A stretch of 64,000 nucleotides of DNA from assembly GCA_963649615.1 (NCBI GenBank), contig CAVJIN010000001.1:29975-93974 (forward strand), in the 5' to 3' direction. The notes beneath the pieces were generated by a model. The model was not told the DNA's origin. It did no database searches and worked only from the letters and a program-made list of their open reading frames with translations. The position numbers and the translations under genes are program-made. Shown piece after piece: positions 8,749 through 17,018 of the stretch (position 1 is the first letter of the stretch; each line of letters starts with the position of its first letter). Source of the stretch: UBA9732 sp963649615 (GTDB lineage: Bacteria; Spirochaetota; Spirochaetia; Sphaerochaetales; Sphaerochaetaceae).

Positions 8749-10401
8749 TTATAAGGAAACTTCCTTATTTCCTGTTGCTTTCATATAAATCAACAAAGAA
8801 ATGATTGTAGTAACAGTTAAAATTGTTGCATACGCTGCTGCAATACCATAATTTCCTCTACTTACATAAGTGTAAACTGCAAGCGTAAGAGTAATAGTAT
8901 TGAGGTTATACAAGATAATTGCAGTAGACAACTCTGTAATGATTGTAACCCAAGACAAAATTGCACCCGACATAATTCCATTGCCCATCATTGGAACTGT
9001 AATAGCAAAGAACGTTTTCATTTTGCTAGCTCCAAGACTAATGGCTGCCTCTTCAATAGACATTGGAATTTGCTGAAGAACAGCAACGGAAGATCTAATT
9101 GTATATGGAATACGCCTAATTATTAGAGCAATAATCATGATTGTTGCTGTTCCTGTTAACATTATTGGTTTTTTGTTAAAGGCCAGAACTAAGGCAATGC
9201 CAACAACAGAGCCAGGAATGATGTAAGGAATCATTGAAATAGTATCAATAACCTTGTTGGCTGCATTGTTTCTACGAACAACAAGATATGCAATAAGAAT
9301 TGCAAGCACAATAACCGCAGCCAAAGCAACAATACCAATAATAAAGGTATTAGGAATTGCCTTTTTCAGGTGTGAAAATGCATATCTATAGCTATCTAAA
9401 GAATAACCTTCAACAAACAGCTTGCCACTTGTCTTCTGAAATGAAGAATAGATGACATACACTTGGGGCATGAAAGACAAAAGAACAACAAACCAGCAAT
9501 AAATATGAACAAGAACACTCTTAATCCCGTGAAGTTCTTTTCTCTCAATTGAGTGGAGAGCATTCATTGTAAACTTGTGCCGGTTATTAATGTATCTTTG
9601 AACCAAGAAAATTGCTGCTGTGATTACAATAGCAATTACGGAAACAGCTGCACCAAAATTATGGTCTGTTCCTGTTTCTGCAAAGTAGGCATCGTAAATA
9701 AGAACAGGGAATGTTTGATATCCTTCTCCAATAAGAAGAGGTGTTCCAAAGTCTGCAAAAGCTCTCATAAAAACCAAAAGCGTTGCTGCAATGATTGTAG
9801 GCATACAAAGAGGAATTACAATGGTGAAAAAGCGCTTAACGCCTTTACTTCCCATGTTCTCTGCAGCTTCCAAAAGAGAGTTATCAATATTCTTCAGTGC
9901 ACCACAAACATACATAAATACCAAAGGAAATAGTTGCAAGGAAAGAACCAAAACAATGCCCTTAAACCCATAGATGCTACCAACTTTAATTCCAAATGTG
10001 TTTTTTAGAACATTGGTAATAATTCCACTACGGCCAAGAAGAACAATCCAAGAATATGCTCCAATAAATGGAGCAGACATACTACAAAGAATGATAAGAA
10101 CTTGAAGAACCGTCTTTCCTTTTATCTCATACATTTGATAAAAGTATGCAAGAGGAATTCCAATAGCCAATGCAATTACTGTTGTAGTAACAGTGACCTT
10201 TAAACTATTAAAGATTGTCTTAACATTGTACGACTTACTAAAAAACTTCGCAAAAGCATCTAAAGTAAAATGCCCATTAGAATACACGGCCTGTTTTAAA
10301 AGAATAAATAGAGGATATAAAAGGAAAACTGCATACAAAGCTATTACAGCAAAAGAGACAAATTTCCAAATATCCCTTTTCTTTGTACTACGTAGCTCCA
10401 T
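8749..10401 (-). CDS. Iron(III)-type ABC transporter permease (fused double domain)
   Basis: A 550-residue inner-membrane protein with about 12 transmembrane segments. It contains two BPD_transp_1 permease modules in tandem, each with an EAA loop (ENMGSKGVKRFFTIVIPLC near 180, EAAISLGASKMKTFFAITVP near 460) that docks on the ATPase. This fused form is typical of the FbpB/AfuB ferric-iron and related thiamin/phosphonate uptake systems. Its ATG overlaps the ATPase stop (TAATG). The substrate is inferred from family resemblance. The associated binding-protein gene is truncated, so the transporter may not work as a normal importer. Confidence 0.88.
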   Translation of the reverse strand: MELRSTKKRDIWKFVSFAVIALYAVFLLYPLFILLKQAVYSNGHFTLDAFAKFFSKSYNVKTIFNSLKVTVTTTVIALAIGIPLAYFYQMYEIKGKTVLQVLIILCSMSAPFIGAYSWIVLLGRSGIITNVLKNTFGIKVGSIYGFKGIVLVLSLQLFPLVFMYVCGALKNIDNSLLEAAENMGSKGVKRFFTIVIPLCMPTIIAATLLVFMRAFADFGTPLLIGEGYQTFPVLIYDAYFAETGTDHNFGAAVSVIAIVITAAIFLVQRYINNRHKFTMNALHSIERKELHGIKSVLVHIYCWFVVLLSFMPQVYVIYSSFQKTSGKLFVEGYSLDSYRYAFSHLKKAIPNTFIIGIVALAAVIVLAILIAYLVVRRNNAANKVIDTISMIPYIIPGSVVGIALVLAFNKKPIMLTGTATIMIIALIIRRIPYTIRSSVAVLQQIPMSIEEAAISLGASKMKTFFAITVPMMGNGIMSGAILSWVTIITELSTAIILYNLNTITLTLAVYTYVSRGNYGIAAAYATILTVTTIISLLIYMKATGNKEVSL

Positions 10402-11531
10402 TACTTCTCTCCCTTCTTGAAAACATCAATATCGTTAACAACTCCCTTAACAAGGTTTTTCTTTCCTTCCACATCAAAGATGTTAACTTTCTCTGTTTTA
10501 ACGCCAAGATAAATTTCTGTTCCTTTTTCAATAATGCTATCAATTAAAGATTCTTGAATAATTTCCGCCTTCTCGCCATCATCAAAATGAACAAAGTAGT
10601 GAGTATTAAGACCAAGGAAAACAGCATCGTCAATGTGGGCCTTAATTCCTTCTGTAGCATTTTTCTCTACTATTAATTCTTCTGGTCTAATTGAAGCCTT
10701 AACTGGTCTAGAATACATTTCTTCAGGCAAAATATTTGTCATTTCAACCTTGTAGTTACCAGGAAGAACCAACATAGCCTTTCCATCAACAACTTCAAGC
10801 TGGCAATCCACAACATTGGATCTTCCAATGAAGTTTGCAACAAACAAATTGGCCGGTCTTTGATAGAGAATCTTTGGAGTTCCAACCTGCTGAATTTCAC
10901 CAAAATTCATAACAGCAATACGGTCAGAAACAGCCATGGCTTCTTCTTGGTCATGGGTAACATAAACCGTAGTAATTCCAATTGAATTTTGAATTTCCTT
11001 AATAACCGTTCTCATTTCAACCCTGAGTTTTGCGTCAAGGTTTGAAAGAGGTTCATCCATCAAAAGAACGTCTGGGGTAATGGCAAGAGCTCTAGCAAGA
11101 GCAACTCTTTGCTGTTGCCCTCCAGAAAGACGCTCTGGCATACGATCACGATATTCCTCAATTTTCATAAGTTTAAGGAATTGGTTTGTCTTAGCAACAA
11201 TCTCTTCCTTAGGAAGTTTTCTATTTTTAAGTCCAAACGCTACATTTTTCTCAACTGTCATGTTTGGGAAAATTGCATAGTTTTGGAAAACCATACCAAT
11301 ATTTCTTACAACAGGATCCATGTCATTGATCCTTTTATCATTGAAGAAGAAATCTCCACCTTCAATTGAGTTGAATCCCGCAATCATGCGCAAAAGCGTT
11401 GTCTTACCACATCCTGATGGACCAAGGAGGGTGAAAAACTCACCCTCCTTGATGTCTAGTGATAAGTCAGCAATGATTGTATTATCTCCGTATTTCTTTA
11501 CGGCATCTCTAATTTTGATATTTACACTCAC
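10401..11531 (-). CDS. ABC transporter ATP-binding protein (FbpC/PotA type)
   Basis: A 376-residue ATPase energising the adjacent permease. Walker A GPSGCGKT (37-44), signature LSGGQQQRVALARAL, Walker B LLMDEPLSNLD and the switch histidine in VTHDQEEA are intact; the C-terminal TOBE region (about 245-376) is present as in iron(III), spermidine and sugar ATPases. The start is GTG, with AGAAAG just upstream. It sits between the binding-protein remnant and the permease in one - strand operon. Confidence 0.9.
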   Translation of the reverse strand: MSVNIKIRDAVKKYGDNTIIADLSLDIKEGEFFTLLGPSGCGKTTLLRMIAGFNSIEGGDFFFNDKRINDMDPVVRNIGMVFQNYAIFPNMTVEKNVAFGLKNRKLPKEEIVAKTNQFLKLMKIEEYRDRMPERLSGGQQQRVALARALAITPDVLLMDEPLSNLDAKLRVEMRTVIKEIQNSIGITTVYVTHDQEEAMAVSDRIAVMNFGEIQQVGTPKILYQRPANLFVANFIGRSNVVDCQLEVVDGKAMLVLPGNYKVEMTNILPEEMYSRPVKASIRPEELIVEKNATEGIKAHIDDAVFLGLNTHYFVHFDDGEKAEIIQESLIDSIIEKGTEIYLGVKTEKVNIFDVEGKKNLVKGVVNDIDVFKKGEK

Positions 11532-11554
11532 CTTTCTGACCTCTTCCCTAGCAA

Positions 11555-12196
11555 TTATTTTGCTGTTTTCTGAACAATCTCGTCAAATCTTGTCTGCCAA
11601 GCAACCTTATTCTCGCCACAGTAAGCAAGATCTTCATATACAACATTGATTGTTGAGAAAGCTGGCATATTAGCTGAAGTGTTTGTGATGTTTGGATTTA
11701 CAGGTCTAGCTGTTGTCTTTCCAATCTCGGCCTGTCCTTCATCAGAAATGAGCCAATCCATGAACAACTTTGCGTTATCCATATTCTTTGCACCCTTAAT
11801 AATTGCAGCACCTGCTGGAAGCCATACAGATCCTTCTTCTGGGTAAATAAGTCTTAAGTTTGTTGCGCCATCATCAAGAAGTTGAACACATGGGTCTTCA
11901 TAAGAAACACCAACAGCATATTCGCCACTTGCTGTTCCCTTGTAGATTGCTGAAGAAGAACCAAGAATTGTTCCGTTGAGCTGAGCACAGAATTTTTCTA
12001 CCCATTCCCAAGCTTTTTCATCATATGGTTCGTCACCCATGACAAGGAGCATGTTTGTGAGCTCTGCCCAAGCAGAAGAGGACTTTGCTGCGTTACCCAT
12101 AGCAATGTGTCCCTTGAGTTCTGGCCAAAGAAGATCATTGCAGACTTCTATTATGACACTATCCAAGATGCAATTCAAGAAAAACCGCTGTAGCAT
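11555..12196 (-). pseudogene. 5'-truncated substrate-binding protein of the iron-type ABC transporter
   Basis: The frame encodes the C-terminal two thirds of a family 1 extracellular solute-binding protein: DLLWPELKGHIAMGNAAKSS matches the ...DLLdPkyKGkIAmadP... region in the middle of FbpA/AfuA-like proteins, and the rest continues to the normal C terminus. About 130-150 N-terminal residues, including the signal peptide or lipobox, are missing. The first about 19 residues (MLQRFFLNC...) show no family resemblance and have no ribosome binding site. The break lies at about 12140-12145, just before dnaX. Without export signal it cannot serve the transporter unless the missing part lies elsewhere and is rejoined. 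Confidence 0.8.
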
Positions 12197-12213
12197 TGAG
12201 CCTAATTATTTGC

Positions 12214-12219
12214 TATCAT
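12214..12219 (+). promoter_or_regulatory. -10 element of dnaX, leaderless layout
   Basis: TATCAT ends six bases before the dnaX ATG and no Shine-Dalgarno sequence is present. A weak TAGCAT lies 17 bp upstream (12191-12196). Transcription should begin at or next to the start codon. Confidence 0.5.
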
Positions 12220-12225
12220 AAAAGC

Positions 12226-13659
12226 ATGGCATATGAAGTAACGGCAACAAGAAGAAGACCCCAGCAATTTGAAACCCTTGCGGGTCAAGAATTTGTGGTA
12301 TCAACTCTCAAGAACGCAATAGAGCAAGACAGAATAGCCCATGCTTATCTTTTCAGTGGGCCTAGAGGCGTAGGAAAAACCACCAGCGCACGATTACTTG
12401 CAAAAGCTCTTAATTGCGTCAACGGCCCCACAACCACACCCTGTGGAGTATGCGACAACTGCAGAGGTATTGCAAAAGGCAGTAGCTTAGATGTCATTGA
12501 AATAGACGGAGCTAGCAATACAGGTGTCAACGATGTTCGTGCCATTAAAGAAGAGGTCCTCTTCCCTCCAACTTCTTCACGCTACAAGATTTACATAATT
12601 GACGAAGTCCACATGCTCTCACTTAGCGCCTTCAATGCACTGCTTAAAACCATTGAAGAGCCACCCGAGTATGTCATCTTCATTTTTGCCACCACGGAAA
12701 CACAAAAGGTTCCTGCAACCATTAGAAGCCGATGTCAACAGTTCAATTTTCAATTAATTCCAATAGAAGTAATTGAAAAAGAACTTAAAGCTGCTGCGGA
12801 TGAGATGAACGTCAAAGCAGACCAAGACGCTTTATTCTGGGTTGCAAAAGAAGCTACAGGCTCAATGCGTGATGCCTACACTTTGTTCGACCAAGTTGTA
12901 GCCTTCTCAAATGGAGAAATTACTCTTGCAAAAATTAGAGAAAAACTTGGTTTAGTTGGCGTTGATAGGATAAATCAAATAATGTTAGATATTCTCTCAA
13001 ACCACAGCGAAGAGGCAATGGGCAAAATTAATGATCTTTTTGCAAAAGGCGTTAGTACTGAGCAAATAATTAAAGATTTTACAGACTATTTCCGTACGCT
13101 TCTTCTTATGAAAGAAGGTATTAAAAGCGAGAATGTCCTTGGAGAACGCCCAGAATCTTTCCCGAGAGAAATAAGCGAAGCATTTAATGAAGAACAGCTT
13201 GAAGCTGCATTAGATCTTTTCTTGGATTTATACCGCAACATTCGCTATTCTTTAAGCCCACGTTACGAACTTGAGTTGACAATTTCTAAACTTTCTCGCC
13301 TAAAATATGTAGCTTCTAATGCAATGGTCTTAGAACAGTTGGCTCGCTTAAAAAATGACTTGTTAAGTGGAACCATCACCCCGTTAAACCCTGTTCTGGC
13401 TTCGCAGAAAAGCATAGAGCCTGAAGAAACACCAAATAAACCTGTTTCTATTCAGCCCGTAGAAACAAAAGAAATGCAAGAAATATCGGGCCAAGAAGAA
13501 AAGCCAATTGAGGCCCCTCCGGTGGAAGTGAAGCCACAAGTTGAGGTTAAGCCTCAGGTTCAAGTGCTTATTCCAAATCCGGAGGACAAGCTTGCACAGG
13601 AGAGAAGACGCGTGGTGGAAGATTTGATTATTGCATTCGATGGGAAAGAGGAAAAATGA
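12226..13659 (+). CDS. dnaX: DNA polymerase III subunit gamma/tau
   Basis: A 477-residue clamp-loader ATPase. Walker A GPRGVGKT (45-52), the zinc cysteines C64, C73, C76 and C79, the DEVHMLS Walker B and the SRC sensor (TIRSRCQQ) are intact; the C-terminal third is a proline/glutamate-rich tail (VEVKPQVEVKPQ repeat) before a short basic end. The start MAYEVTATRRRPQQF matches the family start; an in-frame ATG 30 bases upstream is not needed. ybaB overlaps its stop (ATGA) and recR follows, the common dnaX-ybaB-recR order. Confidence 0.95.
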   Translation: MAYEVTATRRRPQQFETLAGQEFVVSTLKNAIEQDRIAHAYLFSGPRGVGKTTSARLLAKALNCVNGPTTTPCGVCDNCRGIAKGSSLDVIEIDGASNTGVNDVRAIKEEVLFPPTSSRYKIYIIDEVHMLSLSAFNALLKTIEEPPEYVIFIFATTETQKVPATIRSRCQQFNFQLIPIEVIEKELKAAADEMNVKADQDALFWVAKEATGSMRDAYTLFDQVVAFSNGEITLAKIREKLGLVGVDRINQIMLDILSNHSEEAMGKINDLFAKGVSTEQIIKDFTDYFRTLLLMKEGIKSENVLGERPESFPREISEAFNEEQLEAALDLFLDLYRNIRYSLSPRYELELTISKLSRLKYVASNAMVLEQLARLKNDLLSGTITPLNPVLASQKSIEPEETPNKPVSIQPVETKEMQEISGQEEKPIEAPPVEVKPQVEVKPQVQVLIPNPEDKLAQERRRVVEDLIIAFDGKEEK

Positions 13660-13955
13660 TGAACCCTTTTGAATTATTGAAAAATATGGACAAGATTAAG
13701 AGTCAGGCAGAAGAAATGAAGGCCAAAGCTGCTCAGATAAAATGCACGGGCTATTCGTATGGGAACATGATTGAAGTTGTGGCAAATGGAAACATGGAAG
13801 TTGAAAGCGTAAAGATTGATCCCTCTTTAGTGACAGCAGAAAATGCTCAAATGTTGCAGGTGCTGATTGCCTCGGCTGTAAATACGGCATTAAAAAATGT
13901 CAGAGATAGGCTCGCACAGGAAGCTGGAGAAATGTTTTCCCAGTACAACACATGA
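13656..13955 (+). CDS. ybaB: YbaB/EbfC nucleoid-associated protein
   Basis: A 99-residue DNA-binding protein with the family start MNPFELLKNMDKIKSQAEEMK and the helical dimer core. It organises the nucleoid and is named EbfC in Borrelia, where it binds upstream of erp genes. Two adjacent ATG codons (13656, 13659) follow a GAGG site; the first overlaps the dnaX stop. Its own stop overlaps the recR start (ATGA). Confidence 0.93.
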   Translation: MMNPFELLKNMDKIKSQAEEMKAKAAQIKCTGYSYGNMIEVVANGNMEVESVKIDPSLVTAENAQMLQVLIASAVNTALKNVRDRLAQEAGEMFSQYNT

Positions 13956-14542
13956 CCGCAATTGAAAGTTTAACAAAATTATTGTCGCGTCTTCCCGGAA
14001 TTGGCCCCAAAAGCGCATCAAGAATAGCCTTTTCTCTAATTAAAACCCAAAGGGATTATAATACTCTACTGGCACAGGAGATTGCGAGCATTCAGGATAA
14101 AATACATCCCTGCTCCATTTGTGGTTCCTTCACGGAGACAGATCCTTGTCCAGTGTGTTCAGACCCAAGCAGAGATAAAAGCCTTTTGTGCATTGTTGAA
14201 CAACCTCAAGATGTCATTACAATACAGTCTTCTGGAGTTTATAGCGGGCTTTTTCACGTACTAGGTGGAGCTATCAATCCTCTTAACGGCGTTGGACCAG
14301 AGGATTTATCCTTTAATCAGCTCCTAAAACGCATAAAAGAAGGCTCTTTTTCTGAGATTATTATTGCTACAAACCCAACAGAAGAAGGAGACACAACAGC
14401 TCTTTATATAAGACATTTATTGAGAGACTACCCCAATTTGAGCCTAACAAGGCTTGCATCTGGCCTTCCTATTGGCGGAGATTTAGAGTATGCAGACAGA
14501 ACAACCCTTACTCGCTCCTTCCGCAGTAGGGTGAAACTTTAA
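13952..14542 (+). CDS. recR: Recombination protein RecR
   Basis: A 196-residue DNA repair protein. It has the N-terminal helix-hairpin-helix (SRLPGIGPKSASRIAF), a four-cysteine zinc finger (C54, C57, C66, C69) and a Toprim domain (about 77-170). It loads RecA at gaps with RecF, which is encoded at 37.4 kb in the same window; no recO is seen here. It is the last gene of the dnaX operon, coupled by a 4-base overlap. Confidence 0.95.
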   Translation: MTAIESLTKLLSRLPGIGPKSASRIAFSLIKTQRDYNTLLAQEIASIQDKIHPCSICGSFTETDPCPVCSDPSRDKSLLCIVEQPQDVITIQSSGVYSGLFHVLGGAINPLNGVGPEDLSFNQLLKRIKEGSFSEIIIATNPTEEGDTTALYIRHLLRDYPNLSLTRLASGLPIGGDLEYADRTTLTRSFRSRVKL

Positions 14543-14600
14543 AGCTCGTTGTTTCCTTTAGAATTTTTTAGCAAAAACTTCCAAGCCGGAGTGTTAAACT

Positions 14601-15419
14601 TTATTTAATACCTCGTTCTTTTGCAATTTGCTCATAAGCCTCTTGAATTTCTCTAAAACGCTTTGTGGCATATTCCTTAAATTCATCGGCCATGCCTTTT
14701 GCGGCAACAGTGTCTGGGTGAAATTCAAGAATAAGCTTTCTGTAGGCTTTCTTAATTTCTGCATCACTGGCATTTTCTGTTAAACCAAGTACGGCATAAG
14801 CCTTTGAAGGAGCGTTCGTAATTCCATATTTTCTACGAATGCTGTCCAAAACACTCTGTGGAATTTGGAAAACACTCGCAGCATACTCTATCATCTCCTC
14901 TTCTCTTTTAGAGATAACAGAGTCTGCATAAGCTACTCGGAAAAAAATATCAATCATCAATTGCAGAATTGCTGGGGAGTTTTTAAAGTTCTGATAAAAT
15001 TGTGTTACAAGTCCTTCAAATGTGCTGTTTTGATTGAGCGCCTGATTGAAAATGCTGACAGCATTGTTATAACTTGGCCCCATCAAATGAAGGTCGTTAA
15101 TCATGAATTCTTGAATCTTTCTCTTTGCATTTTCGCTGATTGTTCCATCTGCAGAAGCCAATTTTGCAAGCATAGAAAAACAACCAACAAAGAATACCAT
15201 TTGCGACTTTCCATAGCCTGTATTAAAGAAATAGTGTCGAGAATATCCATTAGACTGGCCTCTTGGGCCATTGTTTGTGTAATTTTGGCTACTTTCGTCC
15301 TCTGAAATTTCTGAGCTTTTATCAAACATATGCCCAAAAACGGCACCTGCTATCATACCCAAAGGGCCGCCAAGAAAAAAGCCTATAGTCCCACCTATAA
15401 TTTTACCAATCCAGCTCAT
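14601..15419 (-). CDS. DjlA-like membrane co-chaperone (TerB + J domain)
   Basis: A 272-residue protein with a glycine-rich N-terminal membrane anchor (MSWIGKIIGGTIGFFLGGPLG), a TerB/DjlA central domain (about 75-185) and a C-terminal J domain with the HPD motif (EFHPDTVAAKG) that stimulates DnaK. The order matches E. coli DjlA (MQYWGKIIG start). The ATG at 15419 is chosen because AGGTGA lies five bases before it; a GTG nine bases further up (15428) is part of that binding site. It is directly downstream of the glycosidase gene. Confidence 0.86.
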   Translation of the reverse strand: MSWIGKIIGGTIGFFLGGPLGMIAGAVFGHMFDKSSEISEDESSQNYTNNGPRGQSNGYSRHYFFNTGYGKSQMVFFVGCFSMLAKLASADGTISENAKRKIQEFMINDLHLMGPSYNNAVSIFNQALNQNSTFEGLVTQFYQNFKNSPAILQLMIDIFFRVAYADSVISKREEEMIEYAASVFQIPQSVLDSIRRKYGITNAPSKAYAVLGLTENASDAEIKKAYRKLILEFHPDTVAAKGMADEFKEYATKRFREIQEAYEQIAKERGIK

Positions 15420-15428
15420 TGTTTTCAC

Positions 15429-16862
15429 CTATAGTTTGTCTATAAGCATAGAACATTTTCCACTTGGAATAGGAAGTGTTTTTTTCTTTTTCTCATCAAG
15501 AATCTCAATTGTAAAATAGTAAAGTTTTTCACTTTCAAGTCTAATCTCCCATCCTCTAGCATTTTTATTGCTCAGAATTGTGATGAGATTTCTCTTAAGG
15601 GATAGATTCTCAATACCCATGACTTCCAAATTTGGAACCATCCAATAAACTGTTTTTCTTGGAAGTGAAATATCAAGACCAATGATATCCTCAATCATCA
15701 TTGTTACTGTGACAAGACACACTTGTGGCAAAAATTTCTTGCGAGGAAAAACATCTCCATTAGGAGCCTGACTAGGAGCTGGGGTTCCTTCTTTATTTGG
15801 AAGATATGCCTCCCAAACATCTCCCTGAACGTCCTCGCCAGGATGTAAGGTATCTAACATAAAATAAACATGCCTGATAGCACACTCTCTTGCAAATACA
15901 TTCTCTCCATATTTTTCAAGGCCTTTTACCACACAATAGATATTAGAGGGAATAACAGCACCACAAAAACCTTGAACATTTTCACTATAACAAGGAGAAT
16001 CTGCACTCACGCTTGGGAATGGATTATCTGTACCAAAAAAATCTGGATTTCTGAGATAGTCAACCATTCTAGCTGCTTTTTCATCGTTTGGAATTTCTGC
16101 AAGAAGAGTCCAATATGCCCCAATCATCTTAAGAGGTAAACGCTGTTCTTGCGCATCCAAATCATGATAGAACCCTGTTTCACTATCCCACATAAGGTTG
16201 TTTATTCTTGTTTTGAGAGCAAAATAAAGTCTCTTATACCTAAAACTCAATTCTTTATCGTTCAAAATATCTCCAATATTTGACATATAAAGAGCATTGA
16301 GAGCCATAAGAGTGTTGAAATCTACAGGGTAAACGGTATTTTCGCGAGGAACATTCCCTGTAAGACAAGCTCCTATAGGAACGGAAAAAAGTCCGTTTTC
16401 TTTTTGGAACATTTCTTTAAGCCAATTAAAATATTTCTCTAAAACCGGCACAACGTCCTTAAGTCTCTTCTTGTTCCCAATCTTATGATAAAACAAAAAC
16501 TCTACATAAGCAAAAAGAGGAATTACAACCCCTTCTGGGTTGTCATCTGAAAGAAAAGGAGAACCGTCTTCAATGCTGTACTGTGCTCTAATAGCCCCAT
16601 TTGGTTCTTGTTTGGAATAAAAGAAATCTATCATGTCAAAAGGAGAATATGTTTGATTGCTGTAGTTTAGAAACAAAGAAGACAAGCAACAACTAAACTG
16701 ATCAAAACTCTTTTGATCATTATACGAGACATAATTTCCTACAAATCCGTTTTCTTCCGTTCCTTTTTTCCAGAATTCATCAATCCAGACCCAAGATCTA
16801 TCATAGAGATCAACAAAATCTTGGTCGTAAAAGTGTATTGATGGAATAGCCTCGCGATTCAA
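15429..16862 (-). CDS. MGH1/GH63-like alpha-glycosidase
   Basis: A 477-residue cytoplasmic protein with the (alpha/alpha)6 toroid sequence style of the mannosylglycerate-hydrolase-like (GH63/trehalase-type) glycosidases. The segment PVDFNTLMALNALYMS, then MWDSETGFYHDLD and QGDVWEAYLPNKEG match conserved blocks of this family, which trims alpha-linked disaccharides or compatible solutes. Substrate cannot be told from sequence. Translation starts at TTG, with AGGAGA six bases before it. The J-domain gene follows within one base. Confidence 0.8.
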   Translation of the reverse strand: MNREAIPSIHFYDQDFVDLYDRSWVWIDEFWKKGTEENGFVGNYVSYNDQKSFDQFSCCLSSLFLNYSNQTYSPFDMIDFFYSKQEPNGAIRAQYSIEDGSPFLSDDNPEGVVIPLFAYVEFLFYHKIGNKKRLKDVVPVLEKYFNWLKEMFQKENGLFSVPIGACLTGNVPRENTVYPVDFNTLMALNALYMSNIGDILNDKELSFRYKRLYFALKTRINNLMWDSETGFYHDLDAQEQRLPLKMIGAYWTLLAEIPNDEKAARMVDYLRNPDFFGTDNPFPSVSADSPCYSENVQGFCGAVIPSNIYCVVKGLEKYGENVFARECAIRHVYFMLDTLHPGEDVQGDVWEAYLPNKEGTPAPSQAPNGDVFPRKKFLPQVCLVTVTMMIEDIIGLDISLPRKTVYWMVPNLEVMGIENLSLKRNLITILSNKNARGWEIRLESEKLYYFTIEILDEKKKKTLPIPSGKCSMLIDKL

Positions 16863-16913
16863 TTTAATTCTCCTATGAAGTTTTGAAAACTGAAGTTTTA
16901 AAACCTCTTATCA

Positions 16914-16950
16914 TAAAAAAGCCCCAATATCATTCATCGAAAATTGGGTT
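16914..16950 (-). terminator. Terminator of ygiQ
   Basis: On the - strand CCCAAT and ATTGGGGC pair around a loop of about 14 bases and are followed by TTTTTT (16915-16920). It lies downstream of the ygiQ stop and upstream of the glycosidase start. Confidence 0.75.
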
Positions 16951-17018
16951 ATCTTATATGCTATCACGTTTTTTTTCTGCCGTCAAATATTTTGCAAAAA
17001 TCTCTTTGATAATAAACC

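Noticed and set aside
12039..12221. Short + strand frame opposite the binding-protein remnant
   Set aside because: It is the reverse of a recognisable solute-binding protein over most of its length; only the different-frame tail at 12143-12193 looked coding-like and is reported separately.
13500..13570. VEVKPQ repeats in dnaX as a frameshift or recombination site
   Set aside because: It is a low-complexity tail usual for gamma/tau subunits; no slippery A6-7 sequence with stem-loop was evident.
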